Positions 24,254-39,028 are shown, counted from the first letter of the stretch. The stretch is DNA of 64,000 nucleotides from Antedon mediterranea (GCF_964355755.1 NC_092671.1:18438001-18502000); one strand, 5' to 3'. Numbers and translations are program-made. The notes: generated by a model from the letters alone, not told the origin.

Positions 24254-27041
24254 TTATTATCAATTAAAAGTGTATGGTTTATAGAGTCAAATGCGTGGTC
24301 TAAATAATATGCGAGCAGTGTGGGAGTAGATCACTGCGTGGTGTTTGCGAATACACCTTATGTTATAACAGACTCACTCCACATGTTCAGACAATCTTAA
24401 ATCCCAGATTTTAAGCACTTAATTTTGCTTTTTGTTTATTTTAATTTGTTTGAAACTGTAAATAGTTTTAATTATTTGGAAATTACAGGTCATTGATCAG
24501 ACCTATTATGTAAAGTTAAAAAATATCGCGCACAATCATCATAAATCGTCAGAAATGACAGTATATAGTGTGTATATATCGGTGTGTAATTTCAAACATT
24601 ATTAATCATATACAATATTTTTTTTAAAAATCAAATTGTATTTATTTCGTTGCTATAAAAACAAACACACAACTTGTATATATGCTTGTATTATAAATAA
24701 GGCTAAACAGTGCAGTTGTAGCTTTTGGTGGTTAAGGTGTAAATAATGCTAAAATATAACCGAATGTGTAGAAAATTATTATTATAACTGTAAATGCAAA
24801 TTGTTATCATTTTTAGTATTGTTGATGTAATACTTTATACAAGGCACAATCACAATCGATTTACTCTTATTAATTAAGTGTACCGGTAATAGATAATAGT
24901 TTGGAATGTAATTTTTTTATCTATTTCAACCAAATATTGAATTCAAGCAACTACCTTGTCATAAGTTTTTTGCAAAATTCACTAAGATTGGACTTACAAT
25001 GGTAAACGTTGTTTTTTTTAAATAAATGTTGTTTATACATATTACATATTTGTATTGTAAATTATTCTCGATCATTTTCTCTACCTCGGAATCCGGTCAC
25101 AGAAAGAATGGTCTTACATCCATTATCGCACACCATAAGTGTATTTCCTAATTTAGTTTCATTTATGTGGTTTTTAATATGTCGAAACCTGAGCTGTATT
25201 GTCGAAAAATAATTTATGATCAAAATAGATTAGATATTATAGTGGACGAATTAAACTTATACCCTAACCTAATACATACTTAGTTCATGGAGGAAATATA
25301 TAATATATATTTCCTCCGTGCTTGGATTGTATATTGTACTGCACTCAACTCTCATCTTTAGGACGTAGCTGTTGGTCCTATGTGTACATACATTGCACAT
25401 GTAAACGATAAAAACCGGTACATTATTTACCATGTGCCATTAGTCTCAATACCGGACTATCTGAAACTATCTCACAAAACCAGATTTTATTGACGTTCTA
25501 AAGGTCCCAAATTTATTTGTACCATTAAAAACACATTCTGAATATGTACCAGTCTTTCCGGAAAACCAGACATAGGCCTATCAGGCAAGCCCAAATGTGT
25601 CGGTTATTGGGAGAGTTGACTGTACTTTGTTTTGCTGATACTAAGAATTCAGTAATTAGACAGGTAACGGCTAGTTATTTTTTATAACGTGCACTAATCC
25701 AGACAACGGATCTCAACAAATAAAGTAATAATCGCTATCGAAAATGATCCAAGAAAGCCTACAAATAAATAACAATATATAATATAACAAAATAACAATA
25801 TAAAGGAATAAAGGCATTACACTTAAATATCGATCATACTTTCATTGGGAGTAGGTCTATTGTTTCGTTTTTAATAGATACAGTTTGCTATTGCAGGACA
25901 GTACTAATACAATATTACACGGTAACATGTATACAATTCAAATTTATTATAAAATTCATTAACAAAAATTATAGCTTTTGTAAACTGCACGTTCGTGAGC
26001 GTTTTTTAATTAGCAGGTAACAGTTAAAAAGTAATGCATCAATAATTAATTCGAAACAAGATCGTAAAGCACCTATCTTTATACAATGACGATAATAATT
26101 TAATGTTCCCGGATATCGCTTCAGGCGACGCATGCGCAACAATTATTAGCAAATTACGGAACACTAAGTTATTTTTACAGCACCCTCTCCAAACTGGAAA
26201 GGTAAAACTATTAATTACTTTTAAAGGGCTCAGGTCTATATACATGAACATACATTTATATGATGCAAAATATATTGAAATTCTACACCACACCGTTATA
26301 TCTCAACTATTCCTTTTCTGTCACACTCACAACATAACATCTGAATAATTTAGGGGATTCTCCGATAAAAACCAAAACATTAATTTTAGTAGTAGCCAAC
26401 TCCATACTGTTATAGATTAGTCAAACACCTCCCTCTCACGCACAAAGAAATACTTTAGTAATAGTCTGAATTATAGGTCTACCTTAATACTACTACAACC
26501 TAGTTAGTTGTCGCTTGTCTAAATTTTCATTCAGAGGTGATGAACCTACATATGGTCGTACTAACATCAAGCGATACCAAATGAAAACAAACGAGACCAA
26601 ACAAACGAGACTCAGAATGGTGCAATACCTACCAAACGAGAGTAGATAATCGTTTATTAATAATCAAAAAACCCATCTTTTATAGCAACAATCGTCCGAT
26701 TTTATGTTAAAAACGATAAATTTAGCAACCAACGTGTTTGGTTCACTGAAACCAAACGAGAATATCTATGGCATGGCCTTTAAGAAGAGAACAATGAGTA
26801 TTTAACAACAGCAGATCGTTATCGTTTGTGTTCTTCTTACTTATAATCTTATTAACATAAACTTGTTGACCGAAAACAAAGGGTATCATATAGCCTTTGA
26901 TATATTAAATAATTATTTTTAAACGAATACACATATCCAACACATACCTCCAAATTGCGTTGGTGTACATGGTCCTAGCAAATTTAGTGGGAAATATTTA
27001 TAATAAAGCTAATATAATATTTTTAAAACAAATGGTACATG
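24254..27041. other. Intergenic, nothing coding recognised
   Basis: AT-rich. A perfect short palindrome sits at about 25283-25315 (GGAGGAAATATATA and its complement). A short motif ACCAAACGAGA recurs at about 26575-26760. Confidence 0.4.
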
Positions 27042-28814
27042 CACAGCAAAATTTGAAATTCTAAGCAAGAAAAAAAAATCTTGTTTTAAGAAAAATTTCT
27101 TAAAATAAGTATTTTTTTTCTTGTCAAGATTTAAAATTACTTAACAGGTTCGTAAATAACAATTATATTTTAATCTGCCAGCAGTCTAGGCCTAGCCTAG
27201 GCCTCCTTCCTAGTTAGTAATACTGTAGGCCTGGAACTAGTAGGTCTAGGCTAGCCTACTATGCCTGTACTGACAGGTGTATAGGTTTAGCTTAGCATTT
27301 TAGTTCAGACATTGACAGAGGGGACAAATATTGTCGGACCTATTTCAGCTAGGTATAAGGAAGGCCTAATATTAATAATAGATAATATAATTATAATGTA
27401 ACAGTTATTTTGTAATGTAGCCATGAAATATCTACGAAGGATTATATTATATACACATATTCCAATGAGAAATATAATGACATTTAAAAACACTTCTTTA
27501 TATTTAATTAATTGTACACACTAAGTGATCACATCGATATTGAAACTTAATGTTTTTAACTCTAAATTTAAAAAAAACATACTAAATAACATACGTACTG
27601 CATAACTAAAATTGTTATATTAAATTTCTTTTAAAAAAAACTGTGTTATTAATACAATATCTTAAATTATTTTTTAGGTAATTGAAGAAGTTCGAAGGAT
27701 ACTTATTACTTGGCAAAGAGGAATGAAAAACAAAAGAAATCTTTTTAAAAAAGTGCTTAGCAAATTTTTCCAAAGAAGTGAATAATATAGTTTATTTTGG
27801 TAAGTACAGTGTATGTTTTTGTACTTTTATCTATTCATAAATAGTTTTATAATGGACCAATGGTAGTGAGGAAAATACGTGTACATATTGTGTACGTATT
27901 TTTAACAGCTTGGTTTGACTCAAGCTAGTGTCATGCACTCCTCCCTTTGACAACTAAAATTAAATAAATGACTTATGAATATTAATTTTTGACAGATTAA
28001 TGCTCTCCTGGCCAGCCCACTCTTTCCCCTTCCTTTTACCTTGACTACCTACAAAACTGCAGGCTACATTAACAATTTGAGCTACAGTATATCAAGTTTA
28101 TGTCCATACATTATTCCACTCATTTAAATAAATTTATATAATATAATGTTTTCAATTTGTTATTTTTGGTTAGGTTCAAAGATAACCCATATGTTGTCAA
28201 ATCTGTCAAACATATTTGTTGGGAAAAACTCATCCAAAAAAGTCTGCCGACCTTGAAGGTATTTAGTGTTTTTTTAAATTTAAAATACAAGTAATATTAT
28301 GTACATTTTAAAAAAGTATCTTAAAGTGTTTTTTTTTAAATCAAATTTATCTTAGCTTAAAATTCGAGGTATATAGACCTACTATGTTTACAATAATTTA
28401 TTAAAATCAAACAATTAAACAAAATTTACATTTAATTGTATGATTGTTATTATAAACATTGATACGGAATAAAAACATCAATCAGGATTGAGCACCGTTT
28501 TGCGTATTGTCTTCCTAAATAGTAATATTACAAATAAATTTAGACCCTAATAATTTATCTAAAAATAATAGATACAGCCAGGCCTGTCTTTTGGATCGGT
28601 ATAAACAGGGCAAAGAAAAAGTTCAAATGCATATTCCACCCACCCTTATGTCTTATAATGTAAAATTATTCTTACCACCGTTCTAATATTGCGTCATGTT
28701 TTTGTGTTTACCGCCCCAGATATAGGACTCTAAAACCACACCGTACCCAATTAGTTGATGATGTTACACATATTTTAAATACAGTAATAACTAAAACTAT
28801 ATTAATCTCTTTTC

Positions 28815-29015
28815 ATGTTTAGGAACATGAATAAAGATCCAGAATCCTGGTCTTCACGCCGACCAGGTAATATGCCGGTATTGCTTTTGGACACAGAAAT
28901 GGCCTACATTAAAGTTGAGCAAACAATTCTAACTGCAAAGAAAGCAAAATTAGATGAGGCTCTAGTTACTCTCCTCTCCACTTTTTACCTTCTGGATTTC
29001 GATTATCCAAAATGA
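28815..29015 (+). CDS. Last exon-like ORF of CACAGC element, copy 2 (intact here)
   Basis: The frame is open here for 66 codons, while copy 1 has an in-frame TAG. It follows a TTTAG acceptor near 28822, so the biologically relevant part probably begins at the NMNKDPESWSSRR segment. It is acidic/hydrophobic and ends LLDFDYPK. Function is unknown. Because copy 2 lacks the first block, any product would need a different start. Confidence 0.4.
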   Translation: MFRNMNKDPESWSSRRPGNMPVLLLDTEMAYIKVEQTILTAKKAKLDEALVTLLSTFYLLDFDYPK

Positions 29016-29564
29016 AAAGAAGTATCCTTTAACAGTTAGTGATTTGTGATGAAGACACACCTGTACACTTGACAAAGGCTGTTGAATCATCATTAGTATA
29101 CATTAATAAATTTAAAGACACCTAATAGTTTAAAGCCCAGGTGCGGGAGAAGAATTTTACGAAATTTGTATTTTACCATTTTAATGTTTTTAAGTTTTCT
29201 TTTGATGGCATTTTATTATTAATAAAAACAAGTTTGTTTTAAAGAAGTTGTATATATTATTGTACCTAATGTCATGTAAATTGTAGTTCTTAATGAAAAT
29301 AACAGTATTGTTAATACATATTATGTTTTATAACATTCTTGAATTTATTTGTTTAATAAGTAAAATATTACTTAAAATGAGTATTCATTTATCGTTCTTA
29401 AAATACATTTTTAATGATTTATATTTTATAGAATTCTTGTTTCAAGCAATTTTTTCCCAATATAAGTAAGAATTTACGAATTTTAATTTGATAGAATTCT
29501 TGTTTCAAGCAATACTTTTCTTAAAATAAGTAAACATTTACTGGTTTTTATTCGATAGACTTCT

Positions 29565-30320
29565 TGTTTACTTATTTTTAAAAAAGTTTTGCTTGAAACA
29601 AGAATTCTACAAATAAAAATCGGAATATTCTTACTTATTTTAAGAAATATATTGCTTGAAACAAGAAAACTAAAAATATAAATCGGAATATTCTTACTTA
29701 TTTTAAGAAAAATATTGCTTAAAACAAGAATTCAAAAAATAAAAATCGGAATATTCTTACTTATTTTAAGAAAAATATTGCTTGAAACAAGAATTCAAAA
29801 AATACAAATCGGAATATTCTTACTTTTTTTAAGAAAAATATTGCTTGAAACAAGAATTCAAAAAATACAAATCGGAATATTCTTACTTATTTTAAGAAAA
29901 ATATTGCTTGAAACAAGAATTCAAAAAATAAAAATCGGAATATTCTTACTTATTTTAAGAAATATCTTGCTTGAAACAAGAATTCAAAAAAATACAAATC
30001 GGAATATTCTTACTTATTTTAAGAAATATATTGCTTGAAACAAGAATTCTATAAAATACAAATCGGAATATTCTTACTTATTTTAAGAAATATCTTGCTT
30101 GAAACAAGAATTCAAAAAAATACAAATCGGAATATTCTTACTTATTTTAAGAAATATATTGCTTGAAACAAGAATTCTATAAAATACAAATCGGAATATT
30201 CTTACTTATTTTAAGAAATATCTTGCTTGAAACAAGAATTCAAAAAAATACAAATCGGAATATTCTTACTTAGGCTATTTTAAGAAAAATATTGCTTGAA
30301 ACAAGAATTCTATTTTAAAA
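29565..30320. repeat. Right subterminal array, ~63-bp units (copy 2)
   Basis: About 11 units of the same repeat as 10860-12300. One unit has GGCTA inserted at a TA (30273-30277). Confidence 0.9.
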
Positions 30321-30589
30321 AATCGATAAATTGTTACTTATTTTAAGGCAGATACTGCTTAAAACAAGAATGAAAAAACAATTAAATTCTTGGTAAGAAT
30401 ATTGTTCTTAAAGTATTATTTCTTGGTAAGAATAATTTTCTTGATAAGAATTTGTGTGATTCTTGTTAGGAATTTTACGATTCTTGGTAAGCAAAAAAGT
30501 ATTGAAATACGGACAAGTCAAAATTTACTTGTTTCAAGAAATGAAACAAGTTTTTTTTTTCTTAAAACAAGAATCAGAATTTTGCTGTG

Positions 30590-33500
30590 TGATTAAATTT
30601 TGAAAAAAAACCACCTTTTAATCACCAAATAATATTTTATATTCGCGTACATTATTTCGTATACTTATGTGCGTACGTATTGTGTCTATGCTTAAATTTA
30701 ATGTAGTAATAAAATAGATAATGTATCTTGATAATACATTGTAATAATAGTTAATTATTATCGGGCTTATCATATCTTAATTGTGTTTTACTAAGGCAAG
30801 AAAGGCGTATCATTTTGGTCACGTGAACATCGTAAGATGTGACAGTCCGATACGGAATCAAGGGACTGATAAGTAGGTGAAAATTGGTCACAAAAGATCG
30901 CTTAAAAAAAAAACACCATCCTAAACGGTCCGTATATAACATATACATTTGGAATCAGCGGCCTACAATGGTATATACTAAATGGATCCGACAAATTTCC
31001 AAGCCGGATGATACCCATCTAATTTCCTCCTGGTCTATATCGTCCCGGACTCATTCTCAGGTGTGCTTCCCTCGATTCCCGACGATTTGTCTGGGATTAC
31101 CTAATGAAAGACGAGTATCTCCCCGAGAACGGCTCATCTTGCCATACGTTACTTGTTCGTGAGTTTATAGTACTCAAAGGTTGAACAGGGGAATAAATGT
31201 GACGTTTATGTGCCAAATCACACATATGGAAATTATAGTTTTCTTTTGTAAATCCTGGGTGGCGAATTTGAAAAACTATATTTTATTTTCTATTCAGAGA
31301 TTAGGGTTCCACGGTCCTCAAACTTGTTGGGTGGGTGGAAATCGGTATTTAGGTTAGTCCTCAGGGTCATATTTTAAGGAAGGAAAACAATCACGAGGAT
31401 AGGGTGAGTGTAAATCCGATATCGAAGATCATGCGATGTCAAAGGTAATGGTAAAATTTGATCGATCCAATCGATCTGAAACTTGGGTAATGTCTTCAAA
31501 CTTGACAGCAAAAAAGGTCAGGTCAAATCTCAAATTCGAGTTGAAACTTGGGGAAAACAATCCTGAGGCTAGGGTGACTATGTTTCCGATATCAAGGAGG
31601 GTGCCAACCAAGGTCATGGTAACATTTAAAAATTGCTCAGATCGAACTGAAACTTGGGTCTTCAAACTCCGTGACTGAATGAGTTATGTATGGATGTTTT
31701 ATCGATATTACATCTCCGTAATTGTTGTCAAAGTTCACAAAAGTCATGTGACTGGATTTATGTTCTATATGAACATAGTATCGTTTATATTTTCTAATTA
31801 TTTTCAAGTCTATAGTTTCAGAAGAAATTTAAAAATCTATACTGCTAAAGAAAATTATGGAAATACATGGTGCATTATAAATTAAAGCAGAAATTACCAT
31901 TTTCATAGTACACATCGTGTTACATTGTTGAGGTGCTTGTTTGAGGCAAATCTTTCAAATTGTGATAACATTCTAAAACTTGGCACTGCTATTCATTGGT
32001 GTATCAAAAATATAACATGGAAGGGTTGCCCAAAATTTGGTCAGTTGAAAACGGCCATTTTGGGTTTAAAAATCAATCCACACTATGTGTATCAATAACA
32101 AATTACTACCATAGAGCCACAACCAAGGCAGAAACCATGTTTGAAAAAACAATATAGGCACCACTAAAGGAGTACGTAAAGAACCGGTAAGGGAAAATAT
32201 TATATCAAGCAGTTAATTGCACAATGAAAACCAATTGAATGCTGATATCAATGTTATTATCCATAACATTAAATTAGATGTTGATCTTTTGACCATAATT
32301 GGTCACGTGACTTTTTTATTGCAAAATTACTGTGTAACTACTTTTGTATTATGGGTGTAATGGAATAAAATGATATATTCTCTTTCCAATGACAATGGAT
32401 GCCTATGTTTCAGGGTGCAATGTTTTGGCCATTTTGAAATCCAAAATGGCTGCTTTCCCCTGCCCTTCCATTCTATTTTTGTATATACCCTTACAACTGT
32501 GTCAAATTTCAGAATGTTATCACAATTTGAAGGATTGGTTCCCTTTAACTAGCCTACACGAATAATATTATGAGAACGTCAATATTACACATCAAGTGAC
32601 CACCTTGCTTTATATTTCACCTTAAAAACTGACCGGGTCACATAAATACTTGTATTCCTTCTTGATTTTAATCTCTTTCATTTTTAAATTAAGTAAACAT
32701 TTAATTTCAGAGTTGACACTAAATCTTCTACTCTTATTGCCATTTAATGTAGGCCTACATCCGATTTTATTTAAAGAATATAAACATTTCTATGTGACGA
32801 AAATTTGAATATTTTAACATGCTGAATCCTATAAGGTGGTGATTAAGTTAATTTTGAAATGGTTACTTAAATCATACGTGATTTTAAAACTTTGAACTAC
32901 TTTTTACCGGATGATCCAACAACTCGCAATTATATTAAACCATCTTCGTATTTCGATTATATTTAGATAGCAACGTTAATAATTGCTTGCTTCATCAATA
33001 CAAATATAATATGGGAAACGCAAAGATACAGCTATGATTTAGTTTTAAATTGTTTCCATTTAGCCTTTCTTCATTAAAATTACATTTTGGAAATATAAAT
33101 GTACGATATAAATGTAATATAATGGCTGTCAATATATTTATAGATTTCAACATAGCTGTAGGTTTTCTGATTATGTAACTACGTTAAACGCATTTATATT
33201 TTTAAGCCTTGCGTTGGTAATTCTTGGTTATCTAGCAACGCTTTATATGGTTATGTTAATTTGTTATTATTAATAATAAACATGCGTCAAGCATTATTTA
33301 AAAAATTACAAACATCACAAAATATTGATTTTCAATAACATTTTCAATACATCAATGGAGCTATTTCAGAGGCGGAAGATGAAGACCATGGTTCTAATCA
33401 AGGAAGAATGAGCCTTTTAGGGGAAGCGTTTATTCGGAGGAGGGTTTAATATGTTATAAAATAAATACCCCTATAATACTAGATATGAAAAAAATACAAC

Positions 33501-33830
33501 ACAATTAATATTAGGAAGTGATAAAATATAATAAAAATTGTATCAAGATGCTTGGTAAATCGTGGACCATGTCAATTAATGAATTCTACTATACAAATAT
33601 AATGTGTTGTAATAATATAGTGTGTGTGATACTGTATGTATGTGGCGGGGCGTTTATTTCAAATGATATTCTATGTGAGCGTTTATTTCAAATGATGTTT
33701 TATGTGGGTGTTTATTCGAATAAATACGAAATTTTCTTACCTGGTTTTAGAGGTAATAAACAGTGTTCAACAGAAACAAATACCGTGTGTTTACCTCAGC
33801 CAAGGAATAATAAGGTCAATTACATAATAT
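30590..33830. other. Intergenic, nothing recognised
   Basis: Several short ORFs have no protein-like features. 33420-33720 is similar to 61020-61260, the centre of a later foldback repeat, so it is a dispersed repeat. Confidence 0.4.
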
Positions 33831-34340
33831 TATACTTTCACACCAAAACTCCAAATTGACCATTCAAAACATCGAGAAACTCCGGGTATACCGTTTCACA
33901 CCAACCAAGCAACACCGGGTTTATAAAATAAAATTGTAAATGTCGAGCTCTATTTTGTTTGTTTACATAGCGACTATCAATAGAATCATTTTAGGTGATA
34001 TTTTTTTAATTTAATCATTATTTTCAAAAGTCTCAGAAGTCATATAATGTTTTATTCATACTATTTATTATTTTCTAGACCCGCTATATATTTTTACAAA
34101 TATTTTAAGTTTTTTTAAATAATACTAAAGCAATGAGTGATCGTGTGAGGATGACCTTTTGACCTAAAAACTCCGGAGTTTGATGTTGGTACCTTTTACA
34201 CCAAAACACCGGGGTGTCCCAGTAGTTCGCTCTCCGGAGAATGTTCAGCTGTTTTAAACTTCGGAGTTGCTTGATTTTACCTTTCACACTAAAACACCTG
34301 AGTGTCTCCGGAGTTTTGCTTTTGGTGTGAAAGGGGTATA
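33831..34340. mobile_element. MITE with TATAC...TTTCACACCAAAA inverted ends
   Basis: The left end TATACTTTCACACCAAAA and the right end (reverse complement TATACCCCTTTCACACC) are inverted. The motif is repeated internally at 33887 and ~34195, together with CTCCGGAG palindromes. There is no coding capacity; it is ~510 bp, typical of a MITE. The superfamily is unassigned. Confidence 0.65.
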
Positions 34341-34379
34341 GTTTAATAATCTAAATGGCATCGTTAGATGACGATGCTG

Positions 34380-34430
34380 TTCACATTATTATTATTATTA
34401 TTTTAATTATTAATAATTTTATTATTATTT
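34380..34430. repeat. (ATT)n-like microsatellite
   Basis: Imperfect trinucleotide ATT/TTA tract. Confidence 0.7.
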
Positions 34431-34874
34431 CTGGGCTTCAATATAATTTAAATCGACGATTATTATTAAAGCTATTAGTTTAAAATCGATTATGATGTTT
34501 TAAAGATGTAACTACTTTTACAAAATCCATTAAAATATCTATAAAATGCAACGCAAACTGGTGATTATCGGTATAATATACGTTACCAAACCAACAAATG
34601 AGTATTTCAAATTGGATTTAATATTTATACATGGTATGCTATTCTATTCAATTGAGATATCGTGTGTCGCAAACGATCAATATTTAGAGAAAATATGCAA
34701 TAAAGAAAAGCCATGAAAGTTGGCAATGATTATTGTTATATAGAGTAGTGTAATTTAATACAGATCTATAATTAGAGATTTGCGAGGGCTGATCTAATAA
34801 CAGATTGTGAGTGTTACTGTTTAACATTTTGATGTAGAATAAGGTACAATGACGTTGTAAAACTTAGATGGTTC

Positions 34875-35235
34875 GGTTTGACTTTTATACTGCAGGCTTA
34901 AATGTATCAACACTGCCAAAAAACAGATTGTTACTGTAAATTTTGGGTCTGTTTGTAAGACAAGGTGTGACTTGTTATCTGCTATAGTTTAAACGTATAC
35001 ACACTGGCAGAAGAAGATTGTTACTGTAACTCTTGTGACTGTTTGTAAGACAAGTTGTGACTTTTATTTGCAGGCTTAAACGTATACACACTGGCAGAAG
35101 AAGATTGTTACTGTAAATCTTGGAATTGTTTGTGAGACAAGTTGTGACTTGTATCTGCAATCTTAAACGTACACACACTGCAGAAAACAGACAGTTACTG
35201 TAAATCTTGTTGGTAGATACGGTTTGACCAGGGAC
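34875..35235. repeat. ~90-bp tandem repeat, about four units
   Basis: Units share AAACGTATACACACTGGCAG, then a GATTGTTACTGTAA segment and GTTTGTAAGACAAG. Unit length varies slightly. The minus-strand ORF over it (34975-35292) is a by-product. Confidence 0.8.
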
Positions 35236-37097
35236 TCTTCCCTGCTTTGACGTATATTGTAAGTTAGTACTTGTAACACTGCCAGAAAGCACTGTTACTC
35301 ATGCGAATCTTGTACTGTTCATAAAGGTCTTTATTTGAATGAATACGTAAGTATACAGTACTTTATCGAAATTATACATACATTATATCATTGAGACATT
35401 CTTGGATTTTAAAATATACAGTTATAACGTTTTAGTTATGCAACACAATGTACTAATTCATTTAAGAATATATCTACTTATTAACTTTCTTTTTTCTCTA
35501 ACCGAAAACATAGTTAAAATTGGAAGAAAGATGTCCAATTGAATATTAGTGGCGTATATCCCAGGAGGCTATAATTTTGTATTCCTTTCCTAAACTTGTT
35601 CAGTCGTCAAGAAAAGATTAAGACTTAAAGACCCATTCCCTACAATGTTTGACATTTTGTAAAAATAATTCATATACTATAAAAACATTAAAGTAATTTC
35701 TTGTCTTAATTGTACGTTTTATGGTAAATTATGATAAAAAGCGAGAACTCGCGGTGAATGTCCTCTCATGGTCACGGTCTTAGGCATAGCCTAGGCTTAG
35801 TTTGTAGGCCTAGCTGGTAATCAGCAGTAACGTACGAATATCGTACGCTAGCTAAAAAAGACCTAGTTACTGCATTAATTGTCTTTCTGTTTTTGCCAGT
35901 ATAGTCCAGTCAATCTAGTGATATTTAGAGGTAAACCCACCACAAATTGCAATAGTAACGAAACATTGATTTTTTCATTCCAAATGTACTTTAGAATGAC
36001 ATATTAAAAGTCACCGAAAATTGAAGCATTGGAACACATTATTTTTTACGTAATCTCAACAACTATATAGCGATTTTATTCCGTAAATATTTTTGGGGTA
36101 GGGGGTAACATTTATGCCCATAACTTGTGGTTTTATAATCCAATCTCAATAATCTTGATATCAATATGTAGAATATATATGTCTTTCTAATATGCAATTT
36201 AAAAAACCAAAATACAACACCTATTTATATAACTAGAGGTCAAAAGGTTATTGAGCTTTTACAAAAACTAATTTTTTTCCATAAAAAAATGATTAACTTT
36301 AATATCGTATGCCATAATTGTGGATGCATTTAATCAAAATTGTGTTTTTTCCGTACCTATCGATATATAAAATAGGAAACATGATGTTAACTAGAAGAAT
36401 TTTAAAAGTAATGATGTACTATTCTTATTGAAATTGATTCTTGATCAAATGTTATGTAAACAATTTTGTGGTAGGGGGTAGCGTTTATGCCTATAATCCA
36501 TTGTTTTATAACCATATCTAAATAGCTTTAGTACCAATGTGTATAGTATATATATCCTAATAATATACATTAAAAAAACAATTAATACAACAGTTATACG
36601 TAACTAGAGGTCAAAAGGTCATTGACCTTTTACAAAAACTCAAATTTTTCCTAACAAAATTATTATCTGCAATGTCTTATTCCATAATTGCCGATGCATT
36701 TGATGAAACTTGTGTTTAGAGGTAACATTTATGCCTGCCAATAAAATCTAAATAACTACAAATGTGTATAATATGTATTTCTTACTCTAAAAACTAATTG
36801 ATACAACAGTTGTTATGTAACTATAGAGGTCAGTGACCTTTTACGAAAACTCAAATTTTCTTAAAATAGCGTAAAACTAAATTATGTTTTTAATTATATA
36901 TTGGAAGTATTTGGTGCAAATAATGTTTTTCCTGTACCTATTGTATCGTCATGAAATAGGAAAAATGATGCTAGCTAGAAGAACATTGAAATTCATTAGC
37001 GGTATGTACTATTGCTGATTAATTAATGAGTCTTGATAATTTGGAATCAACTCATGATTTACTATTGATAGATTTTTGATGATTTTAGTATCAACGA

Positions 37098-37960
37098 ATG
37101 TACGTAATGACAAGTATTGGATCTCCCCAGGGTTGCGTCCTCTCTCCTCTCCTGTATATTATATACACGGATGACTGTCGCAGCAAACAGGACAATAGTC
37201 ATCTTGTCAAATTTGCTGACGACACTGTCTTGCTGTCTCTCCTTAAAAATTCACAGGACGGCCATGGTTCCGCATTAGATGGAAGTCAATGTGACCAAAA
37301 CCAAGGAGATGATTGTAGATTTTAGGAAGGAGAAAGGACGCAGCCCTATGGTATCCCTCATAAATGACGAACCAGCAAAATTGTCCATTCCTTTAAATAC
37401 CTAGGACAATCTCAGCTGAAAATTAAATACAGAGGCAATAGTAAAGAAAGGGCACCAGAGACTTTATCTGTTAAGGAAGCTGAACCATTTTAATGTCGAT
37501 AAAGTCATCCTCAGGTTTTTTTTTATAATTCCTTTATTGAGAACGTTTGAACTGTTTTACTTTATATGCTGGTTTTTTAGTCTTAGGGTCAAAAAGAGAG
37601 ACTCACTACAAAGAATTGTTAATTTAAGTTCTAAATTAATAGGTTGTCAACTTCGTAGCTTATCTTTCTTCTGTGACATGCAAACTCTAGAAAAAAGTAG
37701 AGCTATTCTAAAAAATTTTAACCATGCTTTGTTCAGTGATTTCGAGCTCATGCCTCATAGGCGTCGCTTTCGATGCCTGGCATGTAGAACACACCGTAAC
37801 AGAAATTCTGTTTTGCCAGTTGCCACCCGACTCTTAAATTCTTGAACTTTGACTCTTGTTATATTGTACTGTGTATTGTGATATTTTTGTATATTTTGTA
37901 AGATCATTTTAATCCAGACCTTTTTATTTGAATTGCCCCGTATGGGATGATATTGTTTAA
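37098..37960 (+). pseudogene. CR1/L2-like LINE relic (reverse transcriptase fragment and C-terminus)
   Basis: 37098-37325 reads GSPQGCVLSPLLYIIYTDD and VKFADDTVLLSLL, reverse transcriptase motifs of LINEs. 37537-37845 holds the C-terminal tail (RRFRCLACRTHRNRNS and VATRLLNS). Frameshifts separate them and the 5' part is missing. It sits inside the 35.9-40.2 kb transposon. Confidence 0.8.
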
Positions 37961-39028
37961 TCCTTCAAATAGAAAATCAGTATCACTTTCTTGTTCGGGT
38001 ATCAGTACAGTGCAATGCCGTTGCATTCACCACATGTAGTTATAGTTACCCCTGAAGGCTTCAATGAGATTCAGGTGCTGGCTTTAAGTCTGTGTGTAGA
38101 GGAACCATGTTTCCATCATCTGATCTTCCATCCCCAATCTTCGGTACACATATCAACCCCACTCCATTGCTAAAAGATAACTTGAATTTGAACTTGAATA
38201 TTATGTTATGTACCTTGGTTGTGGTACGATTATGAAGTTATATATGCGAGGTTGTACTTGTAGATGGGATGGAGTCAAAGGCATTCCACGTTGTCCAGGT
38301 CGTCCATTGTACAGACACACTAAATCATTTTCTCTAGCAACCACAATGTCATCCTTTGTAGCTTGTTTGCATCTGAAGACTACAGCATAATGTCAGAAAT
38401 AAGTGCAATGACAAGCTTTTTTTAGAGCCACTTGTTTTCCAATTCCGAAAACTCTGTATATGTTTTGTCACCAGTATCGCATGAGCAAACAGAAGGTTAT
38501 CACAGATGTCTCTCAAAAGTACTGTTTGAACCAGTTTGAGTTTGATAGTCCAGCATCTCAGTTCCAGTCTAAAGAATATCACAAGATGTTTTAAATGTTT
38601 GATTGTAGAGGAGCACTAGATAGATCCGTGTCATTGGATAATGACAGCTGTTTTCCTGTTTGCTGATTCAATGGTTTTTTGTACTATCCGAAATAACATC
38701 TGCATCAGCAGCTGCATTCACTCATTGCCATTTTGTTCAAATACCGGTACTAATTACGAAGATTTATAAATTGTTGTTTGTTACAGAAAGTGATCCTATT
38801 TTGTGGAACATGTCACTGGTAAAATGTACAGGGATACTACCACCTGACCCGCCTTACCATGTGCGCCGTCTTTGGTGGATGAGCCGCTTTCATAATCATC
38901 AGAGACTATGATGGCAGATCGCATCATAAGTCTCTACACTATTCCATGGAATGCTGTGCAGTAGAGCACTACCATCTAGAATGTAGGCCTACTGGACATC
39001 ATTCAGTGAGTTGGATGTGTTAGACTAT

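Larger units (their letters stand above)
27042..30589 (+). mobile_element. CACAGC element, copy 2 (internally deleted)
   Basis: It has the same inverted termini as copy 1 (CACAGCAAAATT and AATTTTGCTGTG). After ~100 bp of left end it jumps to the position equivalent to 8514, so ~2.85 kb including most of the left array and the first exon-like block is gone. The rest is highly similar to 8514-12536, with a shorter right array (29565-30320). Confidence 0.85.

Noticed and set aside
30884-31162. 92-codon ORF
   Set aside because: No motif, no splice or start support, composition not convincing.
31436-31678. 80-codon ORF with paired minus ORF
   Set aside because: Both strands open over a short imperfect repeat; no recognisable domain.
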